A stretch of 64,000 nt of DNA from Salipiger sp. H15 (GCF_040409955.1 NZ_CP123384.1:2303501-2367500), one strand, 5' to 3'; counted from the first letter of the stretch, positions 47,967 to 57,490 are shown. The notes: generated by a model from the sequence alone, not told the origin. Made by a program: numbers and translations.

Positions 47967-48935
47967 ATGCGTCTTCGAGTCATTCCCGACAACACCAGCT
48001 TCGACTTCTTCAAGCGCTGGAAGCTGTGGCTGGGCATCTCCGGGCTCATGCTGGTGCTCGCCATGGCGAGCTTCGGCATCCGCGGCCTGAACTACGGCAT
48101 CGACTTCCGCGGCGGCACCACGATCCGCACGCAGAGCGCCGAGCCGGTGGACGTGGGCGCCTACCGCGACGCGCTCGGCGCGCTGGGGCTGGGCGATGTG
48201 GTCATCTCCGAGGTGTTCGACCCGGCCTTCGGGCCGGACCAGAACGTCGCCATGGTGCGCATCCAGGCGCAGGACGAGGCCGAGGCGGTCACCCCCGAAA
48301 CCATCAGCGCGGTCGAGGCGGCGCTGCAGGGCGTCTCGCCGGACATCGAGTTCGTCTCGGTGGAATCGGTGGGGCCCAAGGTCTCGGGCGAGCTGATCTG
48401 GACCGCGGTCGAGGCCGTGGTCCTGTCGATCGCCGCGGTGCTGATCTACATCTGGCTGCGCTTCGAGTGGCAGTTCGCCGTCGGCGCGGTGCTGGCGCTG
48501 GTGCATGACGTGATCCTGACGATCGGCGTCTTCTCCGAGCTGCAGATGAAGTTCGACCTGACCACCATCGCGGCGCTGCTGACCATCGTCGGCTACTCGC
48601 TCAACGATACCGTGGTGGTCTTCGACCGGGTGCGCGAGAACCTGATCAAGTACAAGAAGACGGACCTGAAGGAGGTGCTGAACCTCTCGATCAACGAGAC
48701 GCTCAGCCGGACCTTCATGACCTCCTTCACCACGCTGCTCGCGCTCTTCGCGCTCTTCGCGCTTGGTGGGGACGTGATCCGCGGCTTCGTCTTCGCGATG
48801 ATCTGGGGTGTCTTCGTCGGCACCTACTCCTCGGTCTTCGTCGCCTCGTCGATCCTGCTCTGGCTGGGCGTCAAGCGCGACTGGTCCAAGCCCGAGGCCG
48901 AGGTCGAGGCCCGGAAGAACGGCAGCAGCGTCTGA
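47967..48935 (+). CDS. secF: protein translocase subunit SecF
   Basis: A 322-residue partner of SecD: six transmembrane helices, the motif GLNYGIDFRGGTTI, and the proton-relay signature GYSLNDTVVVFDRVREN. Starts ATG 47967 immediately after secD and ends in the yajC-secD-secF transcript terminator region. Confidence 0.97.
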   Translation: MRLRVIPDNTSFDFFKRWKLWLGISGLMLVLAMASFGIRGLNYGIDFRGGTTIRTQSAEPVDVGAYRDALGALGLGDVVISEVFDPAFGPDQNVAMVRIQAQDEAEAVTPETISAVEAALQGVSPDIEFVSVESVGPKVSGELIWTAVEAVVLSIAAVLIYIWLRFEWQFAVGAVLALVHDVILTIGVFSELQMKFDLTTIAALLTIVGYSLNDTVVVFDRVRENLIKYKKTDLKEVLNLSINETLSRTFMTSFTTLLALFALFALGGDVIRGFVFAMIWGVFVGTYSSVFVASSILLWLGVKRDWSKPEAEVEARKNGSSV

Positions 48936-48942
48936 CGCGGGG

Positions 48943-48964
48943 CGGGGCCGGGCTCCCGGCCCCG
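48943..48964 (+). terminator. stem-loop after secF
   Basis: CGGGGCCGGG and CCCGGCCCCG, perfect complement, seven bases past the secF stop, followed by a short GTTTCT. Confidence 0.65.
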
Positions 48965-49020
48965 GTTTCTGCCGCGTCCCGCGGGGGACGTGCCGGATTT
49001 TTACGCTACGTTCACAGCAG

Positions 49021-49044
49021 AGCCCTAGACTTTGGTCTAGGGCT
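49021..49044 (+). terminator. second stem-loop upstream of the Mth938-domain gene
   Basis: AGCCCTAGAC-TTTG-GTCTAGGGCT, a perfect ten-base stem with a tetraloop, then TTACTG. It may be a back-up terminator for secF or a leader structure for the next gene 245 bases on. The remaining gap to 49289 holds no recognisable gene. Confidence 0.5.
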
Positions 49045-49289
49045 TTACTGCTTTCGCAGTTCGACGTTAGCCTGAACGCCCTCTGCAGACCCCTGTCGCC
49101 CCCGTCGGGCGGCGGGCATTTGGTACGCGGGTCAAATAGCTTTTGATTTTTCCTCGGGGTGGCCTATGCTGCCGCGCAGCGAAGCCATGTGAGGCACGGC
49201 GTTTTGGGGGCGCTCTGCGGCTTGGGTTCGCGCCGTCGTATGGAACGCGGCCCGGTCCGGGCCGCCTGTATGGGACCAGGGGAAGAACC

Positions 49290-49643
49290 ATGCGGATGAA
49301 CGAAATCAACTTCAGCGATGCCATGCCCGTCGAGGGCTACGGCCCGGGCTTCTTCCGCGTCGGCGGACGGCCCGTGGACGGCGGCGTCTGCATCTCGCCC
49401 GAGGGCATGCGCCCCTGGGCGGGCCTCTCGGACGAAGAGACGCTGGTCGCGCTCGCGGGCAAGATCGACGTGCTGTTCGTCGGCACGGGCGGCGACATCG
49501 CACTGCTGCCGAAAACGCTCACCTCGCGGCTCGAAGAAGCCGGCGTGGGTGTCGAGGTGATGAACTCTCCCTCGGCCTGCCGCACCTACAACGTGCTGCT
49601 GGGCGAGGGGCGCCGGGTTGCCCTGGCGGCGATGCCGGTCTGA
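49290..49643 (+). CDS. Mth938-domain (DUF498) protein
   Basis: A 117-residue soluble protein of the Mth938/NDUFAF3-like fold (GYGPGFFRVGG, VLFVGTGGDIALLPKTL, NSPSACRTYNVLLGEGRRVALAAMPV). The mitochondrial relative NDUFAF3 is a complex I assembly factor, but bacterial function is unproven. Found between secF and ccmA, a common roseobacter order. Start ATG 49290 with GGGGAAGAA; 49 upstream in-frame codons rejected. Confidence 0.9.
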   Translation: MRMNEINFSDAMPVEGYGPGFFRVGGRPVDGGVCISPEGMRPWAGLSDEETLVALAGKIDVLFVGTGGDIALLPKTLTSRLEEAGVGVEVMNSPSACRTYNVLLGEGRRVALAAMPV

Positions 49644-49782
49644 TCCGGCGCGCCGGGACGACCCCAGCCAGTCCGGCCCGCGGCCGAAGGCCCTGAGCCG
49701 GACCAGCCATATCCCTGCAACAGCTTGTCGCGGCGCGGCTTTCGCGCTTCCCCGGACCTTCCGGCTGGGGTAAGCCGATGGC

Positions 49783-50409
49783 ATGAACCAGCCCATGACC
49801 CTTACTGTTCGCGATCTGGCCGTGGCCCGGGGAGGAGTGCCGGTGCTGGAGGGGCTGAGCTTCACGCTCGCCCCCGGACGCGCGCTCGTGCTGCGCGGGC
49901 CGAACGGTTCGGGCAAGACCACGCTGCTGCGCACCATCGCCGGGCTGCAACCGGCCTTTGGCGGAGAAATCGACGGCGCGGGCGAGCGCATTGCCTATGC
50001 CGCCCATTCCGACGGGCTGAAATCCATGCTGACGGTGACCGAGAACCTGCGCTTCTGGGCGCAGGTCTTCGCGCAATCCGACATCGAGCCGGCGCTCGAC
50101 GCCTTCGATCTGCGCGGGCTCGAGGATCGGCCCGCCGGCACGCTCTCGGCCGGGCAGAAGCGGAGGCTGGGCCTTGCCCGGCTGATGGTCACCGGCCGCC
50201 CGGTCTGGGTGCTGGACGAGCCCACGGTCTCGCTGGATGCGGCCTCGGTCGCGCGCTTTGCCGAGGCGGTGCGCGGGCACCTCGCGGCGGGTGGCTCGGC
50301 GCTGCTGGCGACCCACATCGACCTTGGCCTCGATGAGGCCGAGGTGCTCGACGTGACCCCGTTCAAGGCCGCGCCACGGGTCTCGCTAGAGGATGAGGCC
50401 TTCCTGTGA
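49783..50409 (+). CDS. ccmA: cytochrome c maturation heme exporter ATPase CcmA
   Basis: A 208-residue ABC ATPase: Walker [14 protein letters not shown], signature [15 protein letters not shown], Walker [13 protein letters not shown]. Energises release of the heme-CcmE complex from CcmC. Its stop overlaps the GTG start of ccmB. A second in-frame ATG (MTLTV) lies four codons on; ATG 49783 keeps normal length. Confidence 0.96.
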   Translation: MNQPMTLTVRDLAVARGGVPVLEGLSFTLAPGRALVLRGPNGSGKTTLLRTIAGLQPAFGGEIDGAGERIAYAAHSDGLKSMLTVTENLRFWAQVFAQSDIEPALDAFDLRGLEDRPAGTLSAGQKRRLGLARLMVTGRPVWVLDEPTVSLDAASVARFAEAVRGHLAAGGSALLATHIDLGLDEAEVLDVTPFKAAPRVSLEDEAFL

Positions 50410-51062
50410 TCGCGCTTCTTTTCAGGGACTTGCGGCTCGCAGTTCGCGCGGGTGGGGGCTTCGGCCTCGGGCTTGCCTTCTTCCTCATCGTCACCGTGCT
50501 CATCCCCTTCGGCGTCGGGCCCGAGACCGGCCTGCTGAGCCGCATCGCACCCGGCGTGCTGTGGATCGGCGCGCTGCTCGCGTGCCTGCTGTCGCTCGAC
50601 CGGATTTTCGCGCTCGACTGGGAGGACGGCTCGCTCGACCTCTTGGCCACCGCGCCGCTGCCGATGGAGGGGATCGTCACGATCAAGGCGCTGGCGCACT
50701 GGATCACCACCGGCCTGCCGCTGGTGCTGGCCGCGCCGGCGCTTGGCGTGCTGCTGAGCCTGCCGCCCTCGGGCTATCTCTGGGTGCTGGTCTCGCTGGC
50801 GCTCGGCACGCCGGCGCTGTCGGTCATCGGCACCTTCGGCGCGGCGCTGACCGTGGGGCTGAAGCGCGGCGGGCTGCTGCTTTCGATCCTCGTGCTGCCG
50901 CTCTACGTGCCGACGCTGATCTTCGGCGCCGAGGTGGCGCGGCGCGGCGCCGAGGGGCTGGCGGTGCAGACGCCACTCTTGATGCTGGCGGGGATCAGCT
51001 TCGGCACGCTGGCGCTGCTGCCCTTCGCCAGCGCGGCGGTGCTGCGCATCAACCTGCGCTGA
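50406..51062 (+). CDS. ccmB: heme exporter membrane subunit CcmB
   Basis: A 218-residue protein with six transmembrane helices, the permease half of CcmAB. It starts at GTG 50406 inside the ccmA stop (GTGA). Characteristic segments: [13 protein letters not shown] and [14 protein letters not shown] between helices. Operon member. Confidence 0.95.
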   Translation: MIALLFRDLRLAVRAGGGFGLGLAFFLIVTVLIPFGVGPETGLLSRIAPGVLWIGALLACLLSLDRIFALDWEDGSLDLLATAPLPMEGIVTIKALAHWITTGLPLVLAAPALGVLLSLPPSGYLWVLVSLALGTPALSVIGTFGAALTVGLKRGGLLLSILVLPLYVPTLIFGAEVARRGAEGLAVQTPLLMLAGISFGTLALLPFASAAVLRINLR

Positions 51063-51139
51063 GCGCGATGGCGGGGCAGAGATTGCTCCTGCCGATTATT
51101 TGAAGTGTAAAGAGCCGCGAGCTGGGCTAGGGGAGCCGC

Positions 51140-51868
51140 ATGTCGATCTGGGAATACGCCAATCCGGTGAAGTTCATCCGCACCACCGACCGCATCCTGC
51201 CATGGGTCTCGGTCGCGGCGGTGCTTTGCCTCGTGACAGGGCTTGTCTGGGGGTATTTCTTCACCCCCGACGACTACCGGCAGGGGGCCACGGTCAAGAT
51301 CATCTACCTGCACGTGCCCTCGGCGCTGATGGCGATCAACGCCTGGATCATGATGCTGGTCGCCTCGCTGATCTGGATCGTCCGCCGCCACCACGTCTCG
51401 GCGCTGGCCGCCCGTGCCGCCGCCCCCGTCGGCGCGACCTTCACGGTGATCGCTCTGGCGACCGGCGCGCTCTGGGGCCAGCCGATGTGGGGCACCTGGT
51501 GGGCCTGGGACCCGCGGCTGACCTCGTTCCTGATCCTGTTCCTCTTCTACCTCGGTTACATGGCGCTCTGGTCGGCGATCGAGAATGATGACACGGCGGC
51601 CGATCTCACCTCGATCCTCTGCCTCGTCGGCTCGGTCTTCGCGCTGCTGTCGCGTTACGCGGTGCTGTTCTGGAACCAGGGGCTGCACCAGGGCGCGTCG
51701 CTGTCGCTCGACAAGGAAGAGAACGTCGCCGACGTCTTCTGGTATCCGCTTCTGGTCTGCATCGCGGGCTTCGTGCTGCTCTTCGTGGCGCTGGTCTTCC
51801 TGCGCACCCAGACCGAGATCCGCGCCCGCCGCACGCGCGCGCTGCTGGCACGGGAGGGCCGGACATGA
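51140..51868 (+). CDS. ccmC: heme-handling protein CcmC
   Basis: A 242-residue protein with six transmembrane helices. The tryptophan-rich WWD-type motif GTWWAWDPRLTS faces the periplasm, and conserved histidines (LHVPSALM, and the YAVLFWNQGLHQGASL segment) ligate heme for attachment to CcmE. It begins 77 bases after ccmB and overlaps ccmD by ATGA. Confidence 0.96.
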   Translation: MSIWEYANPVKFIRTTDRILPWVSVAAVLCLVTGLVWGYFFTPDDYRQGATVKIIYLHVPSALMAINAWIMMLVASLIWIVRRHHVSALAARAAAPVGATFTVIALATGALWGQPMWGTWWAWDPRLTSFLILFLFYLGYMALWSAIENDDTAADLTSILCLVGSVFALLSRYAVLFWNQGLHQGASLSLDKEENVADVFWYPLLVCIAGFVLLFVALVFLRTQTEIRARRTRALLAREGRT

Positions 51869-52023
51869 TGCCCGATCTGGGGAAATACGCCTTCGCCGTG
51901 CTGGCCTCCTACGCGGTGAGCCTTGCGCTGATCGTCGCGCTGGTGGGGCTCAGCATCGCCCGTGCCCGGCGCATCCGGGCCGAGCTGGAAAAGGTCGAGG
52001 AAAGGGTGAAGCGCAATGGCTAA
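51865..52023 (+). CDS. ccmD: heme exporter subunit CcmD
   Basis: A 52-residue protein too short for most gene callers. One helix (FAVLASYAVSLALIVALVGL), then a basic-acidic tail (ARARRIRAELEKVEERVKR). The tyrosine-bearing first segment MPDLGKYAFAVLASY and the position between ccmC and ccmG identify it. It stabilises the CcmABC-CcmE complex. The start ATG lies in the ccmC stop and its 3' end overlaps ccmG by eight bases. Confidence 0.93.
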   Translation: MMPDLGKYAFAVLASYAVSLALIVALVGLSIARARRIRAELEKVEERVKRNG

Positions 52024-52567
52024 GGTCTCGCCGCTGATGGTGATCCCGCCGCTGGTCTTCGCCGCCTTCGCGGTGATGGCCTATTTCGGCATGCAGCGCG
52101 GCGATCCCAACACGCTGCCCTCGACCTTCATCGGCAAGCCCGCCCCGGCGCTGCCGGACGAGACGCTCGAGGGCTACCCCGCGGCCTCCGACGCCGACCT
52201 GCGCACCGGCGAGGTGACGGTGGTGAACTTCTGGGCGAGCTGGTGCCCGCCCTGCCGCGCCGAGCACCCGGTGCTGCTGCACCTGCAGGAGCAGGGCGTG
52301 CGCATCGTCGGGGTGAACTACAAGGACAAGGCGGGCGCGGCCTCGGGCTACCTTGCCGAGGACGGCTCGCCCTTCCTTGCCGTGCCCTACGACCCGCAGG
52401 GCCGCGCGGCGATCGAGTGGGGCGTCACCGGCCCGCCCGAGACCTTCATCCTCGGCGGCGACGGAACCGTGCTCTTCAAGCATGTCGGCCCGCTCGCCGG
52501 AACGCTTTATACCCAGGATTTCGTGCCGGCGCTGGAGAAGGCGCTGGGGCGCGACATCGATCCCTGA
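52016..52567 (+). CDS. ccmG: CcmG/DsbE thiol-disulfide oxidoreductase
   Basis: A 183-residue periplasmic thioredoxin tethered by an N-terminal helix (MVIPPLVFAAFAVMAYFGM). Active site WASWCPPC (redox CxxC). It keeps apocytochrome c or CcmH reduced for heme ligation. cis-Pro and GTPPETF-like GPPETFIL are present. Last gene of the ccmABCDG run; ccmE, ccmF and ccmH are elsewhere. Confidence 0.95.
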   Translation: MAKVSPLMVIPPLVFAAFAVMAYFGMQRGDPNTLPSTFIGKPAPALPDETLEGYPAASDADLRTGEVTVVNFWASWCPPCRAEHPVLLHLQEQGVRIVGVNYKDKAGAASGYLAEDGSPFLAVPYDPQGRAAIEWGVTGPPETFILGGDGTVLFKHVGPLAGTLYTQDFVPALEKALGRDIDP

Positions 52568-52588
52568 GCCGGTGGAGAGCGGGGAGAT

Positions 52589-52637
52589 GAGTATTTGTGG
52601 AAAGATGAAAGGGCCGGGAGCATCGCTTCCGGCCTTT
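52589..52637 (+). repeat. dispersed 3'-flanking element with stem-loop, divergent copy 5
   Basis: GAGTATTT, three or four bases, GGAAAGATGAAA (52589-52610), followed by a GGCCGGGAGC ... GCTTCCGGCC stem ending in TTTG (52637). It begins 22 bases past the ccmG stop in the same direction, as the other copies do. The stem probably acts as the ccm terminator. Confidence 0.6.
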
Positions 52638-52654
52638 GCACGGGGGGAGAGGGC

Positions 52655-53194
52655 ATGAGCGAGCTGCCATGGCAGATGGCGCTGCGCGACGCGCGGGATC
52701 ATGAGAACTGGGCCGCGCTCGGGGCGCTGCTGGCGCGGGTGCCGGAGCCCTACGGGCGCGATCCGCGCGAGGATCACGTCACCGGCTCGGGCTTCGTCGT
52801 CTCGCCCTGCAGGCGGCGCACGCTGCTCATCCACCACGCCAAGCTGGACCGCTGGCTGCAGCCGGGCGGGCATTGCGACGGCAATCCCGACGTGGCGGCG
52901 GTGGCGGCGCGGGAGATCGCCGAGGAGACCGGGCTGCACGTGAGGCTGCTGTCGGAGGCGCTTTTCGACATCGACATCCACCGCATCCCCGCACGCGGCG
53001 AGGCGCCTGCACATTTTCACTACGATCTGCGCTTTCTCTTCGAGGGTGACCCAGAGAACCCCTTGCTCGGAAACGAGGAATCACACGACCTTCGCTGGGT
53101 GGCCCTGGACGGGCTGCCGCGCTACGCGCCGCAGCGATCGGTCTGCGTGCTGCGCGAGAAGCTGCCCCTTTGGCAGGCCGAGAACGGAGAGTGA
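52655..53194 (+). CDS. Nudix hydrolase
   Basis: A 179-residue protein with the Nudix box G-x5-D/E-x7-REIAEETGL (from GGHCDGNPDVAAVAAREIAEETGL, split over residues ~80-103). The first acidic position is Asp rather than Glu. The surrounding fold (HHAKLDRWLQPGGH, LRWVALDGLPRY) is normal. It hydrolyses a nucleoside-diphosphate-linked substrate that cannot be named from sequence. Ribosome site GGGGAGAGG before ATG 52655. Five bases ahead of the DUF3445 gene. Confidence 0.88.
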   Translation: MSELPWQMALRDARDHENWAALGALLARVPEPYGRDPREDHVTGSGFVVSPCRRRTLLIHHAKLDRWLQPGGHCDGNPDVAAVAAREIAEETGLHVRLLSEALFDIDIHRIPARGEAPAHFHYDLRFLFEGDPENPLLGNEESHDLRWVALDGLPRYAPQRSVCVLREKLPLWQAENGE

Positions 53195-53199
53195 CGACG

Positions 53200-53931
53200 A
53201 TGATCCTGCAGGCGCGGATTCCCTACGACCTGTCCCAGATGAAACCCCTGCCGGGAATTGCGCCGCTCGACCCGGCGGACTGGCTGAAGGTCGACGATGC
53301 CTATGCCGAGCAGATGGCCGAGCGCGAGCGCCTGCTGGCCACCCGGCGCGAGGCGGTGCTGGCGATCGAGCTCGAGGCGATGCCGGCGGCGCGGGAACTC
53401 CTCGACGTGGTGCTGGCGCATCTGCCGGCCAGCTACGCGCGCGTGGGCGAGCAGGTGACCCGGCCGGATGGCGTGGTGGTGACGCTCGACCGCAGCGATC
53501 CCATGGGCACGCTCGGGGTGCTGGTGCAGGAGGACCTGTGCCTTTTGCAGAAGCGCGGCGACGAGCACGTGCTGACCGGGGCGGTGCTCTGCTTTCCCTC
53601 GGGCTGGCGGCTGGCCGACAAGGTCTCGCGCCCGCTCAGCATCATCCACGTGCCGATCCCCGAATATGACGACAACATCGGGCGGCGCGTGCAGCGGCTC
53701 TTCGACGGGGTGCAGGTGGGGCGTCCGCTGATGCGGGTGAACCGGCTCTACCACGACAATCCCGCGCTGTTCCAGCCGGGGCCGCGGCTGAGCAATTCCG
53801 ACCGCGCGAACCCGGCGACCGCGCCCTACCTGCGCTCGGAGCGGCAGTGCCTGACGCGCCTGCCCGAGACCCAGGCCGTGGTCTTCTCGATCCACACCTA
53901 TGTCATCGAGCGCGGGCCCGACACGCCCTAG
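53200..53931 (+). CDS. DUF3445 protein (heme-dependent oxidative N-demethylase-like)
   Basis: A 243-residue protein. DUF3445 is the heme-binding catalytic subunit family of oxidative N-demethylases (dimethylamine monooxygenase type). Visible family features: RLLATRREAVLAIE, LVQEDLCLL, FPSGWRLADKVSRPLSIIHVPIP and RVNRLYHDNPALFQP near the putative heme pocket, LRSERQCLTRLPETQAVVFSIHTY at the end. It lacks the companion reductase and small-subunit genes found beside dmm-type systems, so its electron donor and substrate are unknown. Its stop shares CTAG with the convergent gene. Confidence 0.85.
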   Translation: MILQARIPYDLSQMKPLPGIAPLDPADWLKVDDAYAEQMAERERLLATRREAVLAIELEAMPAARELLDVVLAHLPASYARVGEQVTRPDGVVVTLDRSDPMGTLGVLVQEDLCLLQKRGDEHVLTGAVLCFPSGWRLADKVSRPLSIIHVPIPEYDDNIGRRVQRLFDGVQVGRPLMRVNRLYHDNPALFQPGPRLSNSDRANPATAPYLRSERQCLTRLPETQAVVFSIHTYVIERGPDTP

Positions 53932-54650
53932 AGCGGCAGGTGCAGCAGCCCGGCGTTGCGCAGCGAGGCGCCGAGCACGGTGAGGGTCAGGACCTGCGTG
54001 GCAAGGCGGAAATCCATGCCGCGCCGCAGCCCCACCAGCGCGAGCACCAGCGCGACGGGAAAGGAGATCATCGCGGCCAGCGCGGTCATCGCCCAGCCCG
54101 CCTGCGCGAGGCGTTTCTGCGCGGGATCGGGCTGCACGACGGGCAGCGTCTGCGGCACGCGGCGCTCGGGCAGCGAGAGGGTCGCGGCCATGGCGTCGCG
54201 GATGCCCGCGGCAAGCAGCGCCTCGGCCTCGGCGTCGATCGGGGCGAGCCGCTTGCGCGGCGGGCGGGTCAGCTGGTCGGGCAGGGTCTCGGGGGCAAGG
54301 CGCGTGCGGGGCGAGAGCCACTCGATCTCGGTCGCGGCGCAGAGCGGCGAGAGCCGCCTCACCGCCTCGAGCAGCAGGGCGATGGCGCGCGGGCCGCTGG
54401 CAAGGCCGCCCTCGCGGCTCAGGACCCGCAGCACGATCCGCGGCGTGCCGCGCCGTCCGTCGAAATGGGTGAGGCAGAGCCCCATGCGGTCGCCCATCAG
54501 CGCATGGCGCCGGCGCGAGACCAGCAGCGGGCGGCCGGAGTGGTTGTCATGGGCAAGCAGCGTCTTGCCGGCGGTCTTCAGCAGCTCGACAAGGTCCGGC
54601 GTCGCGGCATCGGGCAGGTAGAGGGCCGCGTAGGGGGCTTTGCCCGTCAT
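53928..54650 (-). CDS. hypothetical protein with C-terminal membrane helices
   Basis: A 240-residue protein. The N-terminal ~170 residues are soluble (AHDNHSGRPLLVSRRRHALMG, GTPRIVLRVLSREGG); two hydrophobic helices close it (MTALAAMISFPVALVLALVGL and ATQVLTLTVLGASLRNAGLLHL). I recognise no family. It converges with the DUF3445 gene and both stop codons are read from the same CTAG at 53928-53931. A small AT-rich patch at 54660-54710 may be its promoter. Confidence 0.75.
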   Translation of the reverse strand: MTGKAPYAALYLPDAATPDLVELLKTAGKTLLAHDNHSGRPLLVSRRRHALMGDRMGLCLTHFDGRRGTPRIVLRVLSREGGLASGPRAIALLLEAVRRLSPLCAATEIEWLSPRTRLAPETLPDQLTRPPRKRLAPIDAEAEALLAAGIRDAMAATLSLPERRVPQTLPVVQPDPAQKRLAQAGWAMTALAAMISFPVALVLALVGLRRGMDFRLATQVLTLTVLGASLRNAGLLHLPL

Positions 54651-54781
54651 GCTCAGATTCCTTCCGAAACATCTTTGACGTTGTTTTTGCGCGTCAATTG
54701 AGGAGGAACTTTGTCGCAAACGGGCCCCGGAGCGGGCGATCTTCAATAAAGATCGACCACCCCGGGTTGCATGAATATCGC

Positions 54782-55588
54782 TTATCCGACTTTCTGGGCC
54801 ACCAGCGCGATGGCCTGCTGGTAGACGGTGGCGGCGTTCCATTCGTTCAGCACGCGGAAGTTCGCGGTGCCCTCGCCGAAGGGCTGGCCGGGCTGCCAGC
54901 CCATCTGCCGCAGGTAGTTCGCGGTCGAGGCCAGCGCGTCGAACTGGTTGTAGAAATCGACCCGCCCGTCGCCGTTGCCGTCGACCCCGTAGCGCAGCGC
55001 GTTGCCGGGCAGGAACTGGGTGTGGCCAAGCTCGCCATGGGCCGCGCCCTGCTGGCCGGGCGAGAGCATGCCGAGATCGACCATCTTCAGCGCGGCGATC
55101 GCGTGCGGGGCAAAGAAGGACGAGCGGCGGCAGTCATAGGCCACGGTGCTGATCGACGAGATCACCGGCACGTTGCCCATGGTGCGGCCGAAGCCGGTCT
55201 CCATGCCGTGGATCGCCAGCAGGATCCCGGCGGGCACGCCGTAGCGCTGCTCGATGGCGTTGAAGAACTGCGGGTTCTGGTCGCGCCGCTTGCGGGCCTG
55301 CGCGGCAAAGCCGTCGACCGACCCGAGGCGGATCCGGATGAACTCGTCGAGCGGGTACTTCACGCCCTTCTGGCTGCGGTCCACCTTGATCGTGTAGCTC
55401 GAGTAGGGCGCGCTCATCAGCGCGTCGATCCCCCTCTGGCCCACGCCGGCCCGCTGGGCCTCGGCGGCGAACTCGCGCTTCCAGGCGTCGAAGCCGGAGG
55501 CCGTGTTGCCGCAGCTGGCGGCGACGGCGGCCCCGGCCGACAGGGACAGCGCGGCTGCTGCGAGGAATTTCGTGAAGGTGCGACGCAT
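54782..55588 (-). CDS. lytic murein transglycosylase, MltB-like (SLT_2)
   Basis: A 268-residue periplasmic enzyme that cleaves the MurNAc-GlcNAc bond with anhydro-MurNAc formation. Signal peptide FLAAAALSLSAGAAVAA; catalytic Glu in IHGMETGFGRTMGNVPV; substrate-groove motifs GELGHTQFLPGNALRYGVDGNGDG and STANYLRQMGW. Shorter than E. coli MltB, and without a lipobox, so soluble in the periplasm. Start ATG 55588 with an AGTCACACG leader; the 36-residue upstream extension is rejected. Confidence 0.93.
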   Translation of the reverse strand: MRRTFTKFLAAAALSLSAGAAVAASCGNTASGFDAWKREFAAEAQRAGVGQRGIDALMSAPYSSYTIKVDRSQKGVKYPLDEFIRIRLGSVDGFAAQARKRRDQNPQFFNAIEQRYGVPAGILLAIHGMETGFGRTMGNVPVISSISTVAYDCRRSSFFAPHAIAALKMVDLGMLSPGQQGAAHGELGHTQFLPGNALRYGVDGNGDGRVDFYNQFDALASTANYLRQMGWQPGQPFGEGTANFRVLNEWNAATVYQQAIALVAQKVG

Positions 55589-55717
55589 CGTGTGACTCCG
55601 AACAAACCTATTTGACGCAGCAAGGTAGTGCGCGGCCCGCGGGGCGGAAAGGGAGAGCGCGGGGACGCCGTGTCGCAAGGCGGGAGTTCGCCACATGACG
55701 CAGCGACCGGACAGGTC

Positions 55718-55942
55718 TCAGAGCGAGGCGATTTCCATGGCGCGGGTGATGATCATTCCGGCCAGCGAGAACAGCGTGACGATGCTGAGCCCCAGCAGGA
55801 CGAGCCGCTGCGTCCGCCGGCGCCGTTCGCGGTTCTCGGGGGGTGTTTCGGCCGGCAGGTCGTCCCGTGCCGCAGCGGACAGGTGCTGCGCCTGCGCCTG
55901 CCGCGACCCCTTCCGAGGGCGTCCGGCGAAATTCCTGTTCAT
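55718..55942 (-). CDS. small single-pass membrane protein
   Basis: A 74-residue protein: a basic, glutamine-rich N-terminal half (RPRKGSRQAQAQHL, ENRERRRRTQ) and one hydrophobic helix (RLVLLGLSIVTLFSLAGMII) near the C-terminus. Ribosome site AGAGGAATTT before ATG 55942. Family not recognised. The 129 bases between it and the transglycosylase contain nothing recognisable. Confidence 0.65.
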   Translation of the reverse strand: MNRNFAGRPRKGSRQAQAQHLSAAARDDLPAETPPENRERRRRTQRLVLLGLSIVTLFSLAGMIITRAMEIASL

Positions 55943-56037
55943 GCTGAAATTCCTCTGTGTCGCGTGAGATAAAAATTCTCTCGGCGTCCAAGGTCAGGGG
56001 GCATTCTGGAAAATGAAGGGCGGAATTCCGGCATGAA

Positions 56038-56061
56038 AAAGGCGCCCCGGAGGGCGCCTTT
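56038..56061 (-). terminator. terminator of the glnBA operon
   Basis: AAAGGCGCCC and GGGCGCCTTT pair perfectly across CGGA, 23 bases past the glnA stop. On the minus strand the stem is followed by TTTCATGCC. Confidence 0.8.
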
Positions 56062-56083
56062 CCGTGCTGTCCGCGAAGCGGGA

Positions 56084-57490
56084 TCAGCAGCTGTAGTACA
56101 TCGCGAATTCGACCGGGTGCGGCGTCATTTCGTAGGCTTCGAGCTCTTCCATCTTCAGAGCGATGTAGCCTTCGATCTGCGACTTGGTGAACACGTCGCC
56201 GGCCAGCAGGAAGTCCATGTCGGCCTGCAGCTCGGTAAGCGCTTCACGCAGCGAACCGCAAACGGTCGGGATCTCTGCGAGCTCTTCCGGCGGAAGGTCG
56301 TAGAGGTTCTTGTCCATGGCTTCGCCCGGATCGATCTTGTTCTTGATGCCGTCGAGGCCGGCCATCAGGAGCGCAGCGAAGCACAGGTAGGGGTTTGCCG
56401 AGGGGTCGGGGAAGCGGGCTTCCACACGCTTTGCCTTCGGCGATTCGGTCCACGGAATACGGACGCAGCCAGAGCGGTTGCGTGCCGAGTAGGCGCGCAG
56501 GACGGGCGCTTCGTAGCCCGGAACCAGACGCTTGTACGAGTTGGTCGCCGGGTTGGTGAAGGCGTTCAGCGCCTTGGCGTGCTTCAGGATGCCGCCGATG
56601 AAGTACAGCGCTTCCTGCGACAGGTCCGCGTACTTGTCACCTGCGAAGAGCGGCTTGCCGTCCTTCCAGATCGACATGTTCACGTGCATGCCCGAGCCGT
56701 TGTCGCCCTTGATCGGCTTCGGCATGAAGGTTGCCGAGCGGCCGTAGGCCTGTGCGACGTTGTGGATGACGTACTTGTACTTCTGCAGCTCGTCGGCCTG
56801 CTTGGTCAGCGTGCCGAAGATCAGGCCCAGCTCGTGCTGCGAGGTCGCAACTTCGTGGTGGTGCTTGTCGACCTTCATGCCGAGGCGCTTCATGGTCGAG
56901 AGCATCTCGGACCGGATGTCCTGGCCGTCGTCCATCGGGTTCACCGGGAAGTAGCCGCCCTTGTAGGTCGGACGGTGGCCCAGGTTGCCCATCTCGAACT
57001 CGGCGTCGGTGTTCCACGCTGCGTGGTCGGCGTCGACCTCGTAGGAGACCTTGTGCGGGGTGACCGCGTATTTCACGTCGTCGAACAGGAAGAATTCAGC
57101 TTCCGGGCCGAAGTAGGCCGAGTCGCCGATGCCCGAGGACTTCAGGTACGCTTCGGCCTTGACGGCGGTGCCGCGCGGGTCGCGGTCATAGGCTTCGCCG
57201 GTGTCGGGCTCCACCACCGAGCAATGGATGCAGAGCGTCTTCTCGGCGTAGAACGGGTCGATGTAGACGCTTTCCGTGTCGGGCATGAGTTTCATGTCGG
57301 AAGCTTCGATCGACTTCCAGCCGGCAATGGACGAGCCGTCGAACATGAAGCCTTCGTCGAGGAAGTCTTCGTCGACCAGGTCGGCGATGACGGTCACGTG
57401 CTGAAGCTTGCCGCGCGGGTCAGTGAAGCGGATGTCGACGTAAGCGACGTCCTCATCCTTGATAAGCTTGAGAACTGCGTCCTTGCTCAT
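56084..57490 (-). CDS. glnA: type I glutamine synthetase
   Basis: A 468-residue dodecameric enzyme: glutamate + NH3 + ATP to glutamine. [19 protein letters not shown] (substrate loop), the [19 protein letters not shown]/metal motif, NRSGCVRIP and the adenylylation Tyr in NLYDLPPEE (~397) are all present, so activity is controlled by GlnE/GlnB. Start ATG 57490 with GAAGAAGGG. It follows glnB by 101 bases, the usual alphaproteobacterial nitrogen operon. Confidence 0.98.
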   Translation of the reverse strand: MSKDAVLKLIKDEDVAYVDIRFTDPRGKLQHVTVIADLVDEDFLDEGFMFDGSSIAGWKSIEASDMKLMPDTESVYIDPFYAEKTLCIHCSVVEPDTGEAYDRDPRGTAVKAEAYLKSSGIGDSAYFGPEAEFFLFDDVKYAVTPHKVSYEVDADHAAWNTDAEFEMGNLGHRPTYKGGYFPVNPMDDGQDIRSEMLSTMKRLGMKVDKHHHEVATSQHELGLIFGTLTKQADELQKYKYVIHNVAQAYGRSATFMPKPIKGDNGSGMHVNMSIWKDGKPLFAGDKYADLSQEALYFIGGILKHAKALNAFTNPATNSYKRLVPGYEAPVLRAYSARNRSGCVRIPWTESPKAKRVEARFPDPSANPYLCFAALLMAGLDGIKNKIDPGEAMDKNLYDLPPEELAEIPTVCGSLREALTELQADMDFLLAGDVFTKSQIEGYIALKMEELEAYEMTPHPVEFAMYYSC

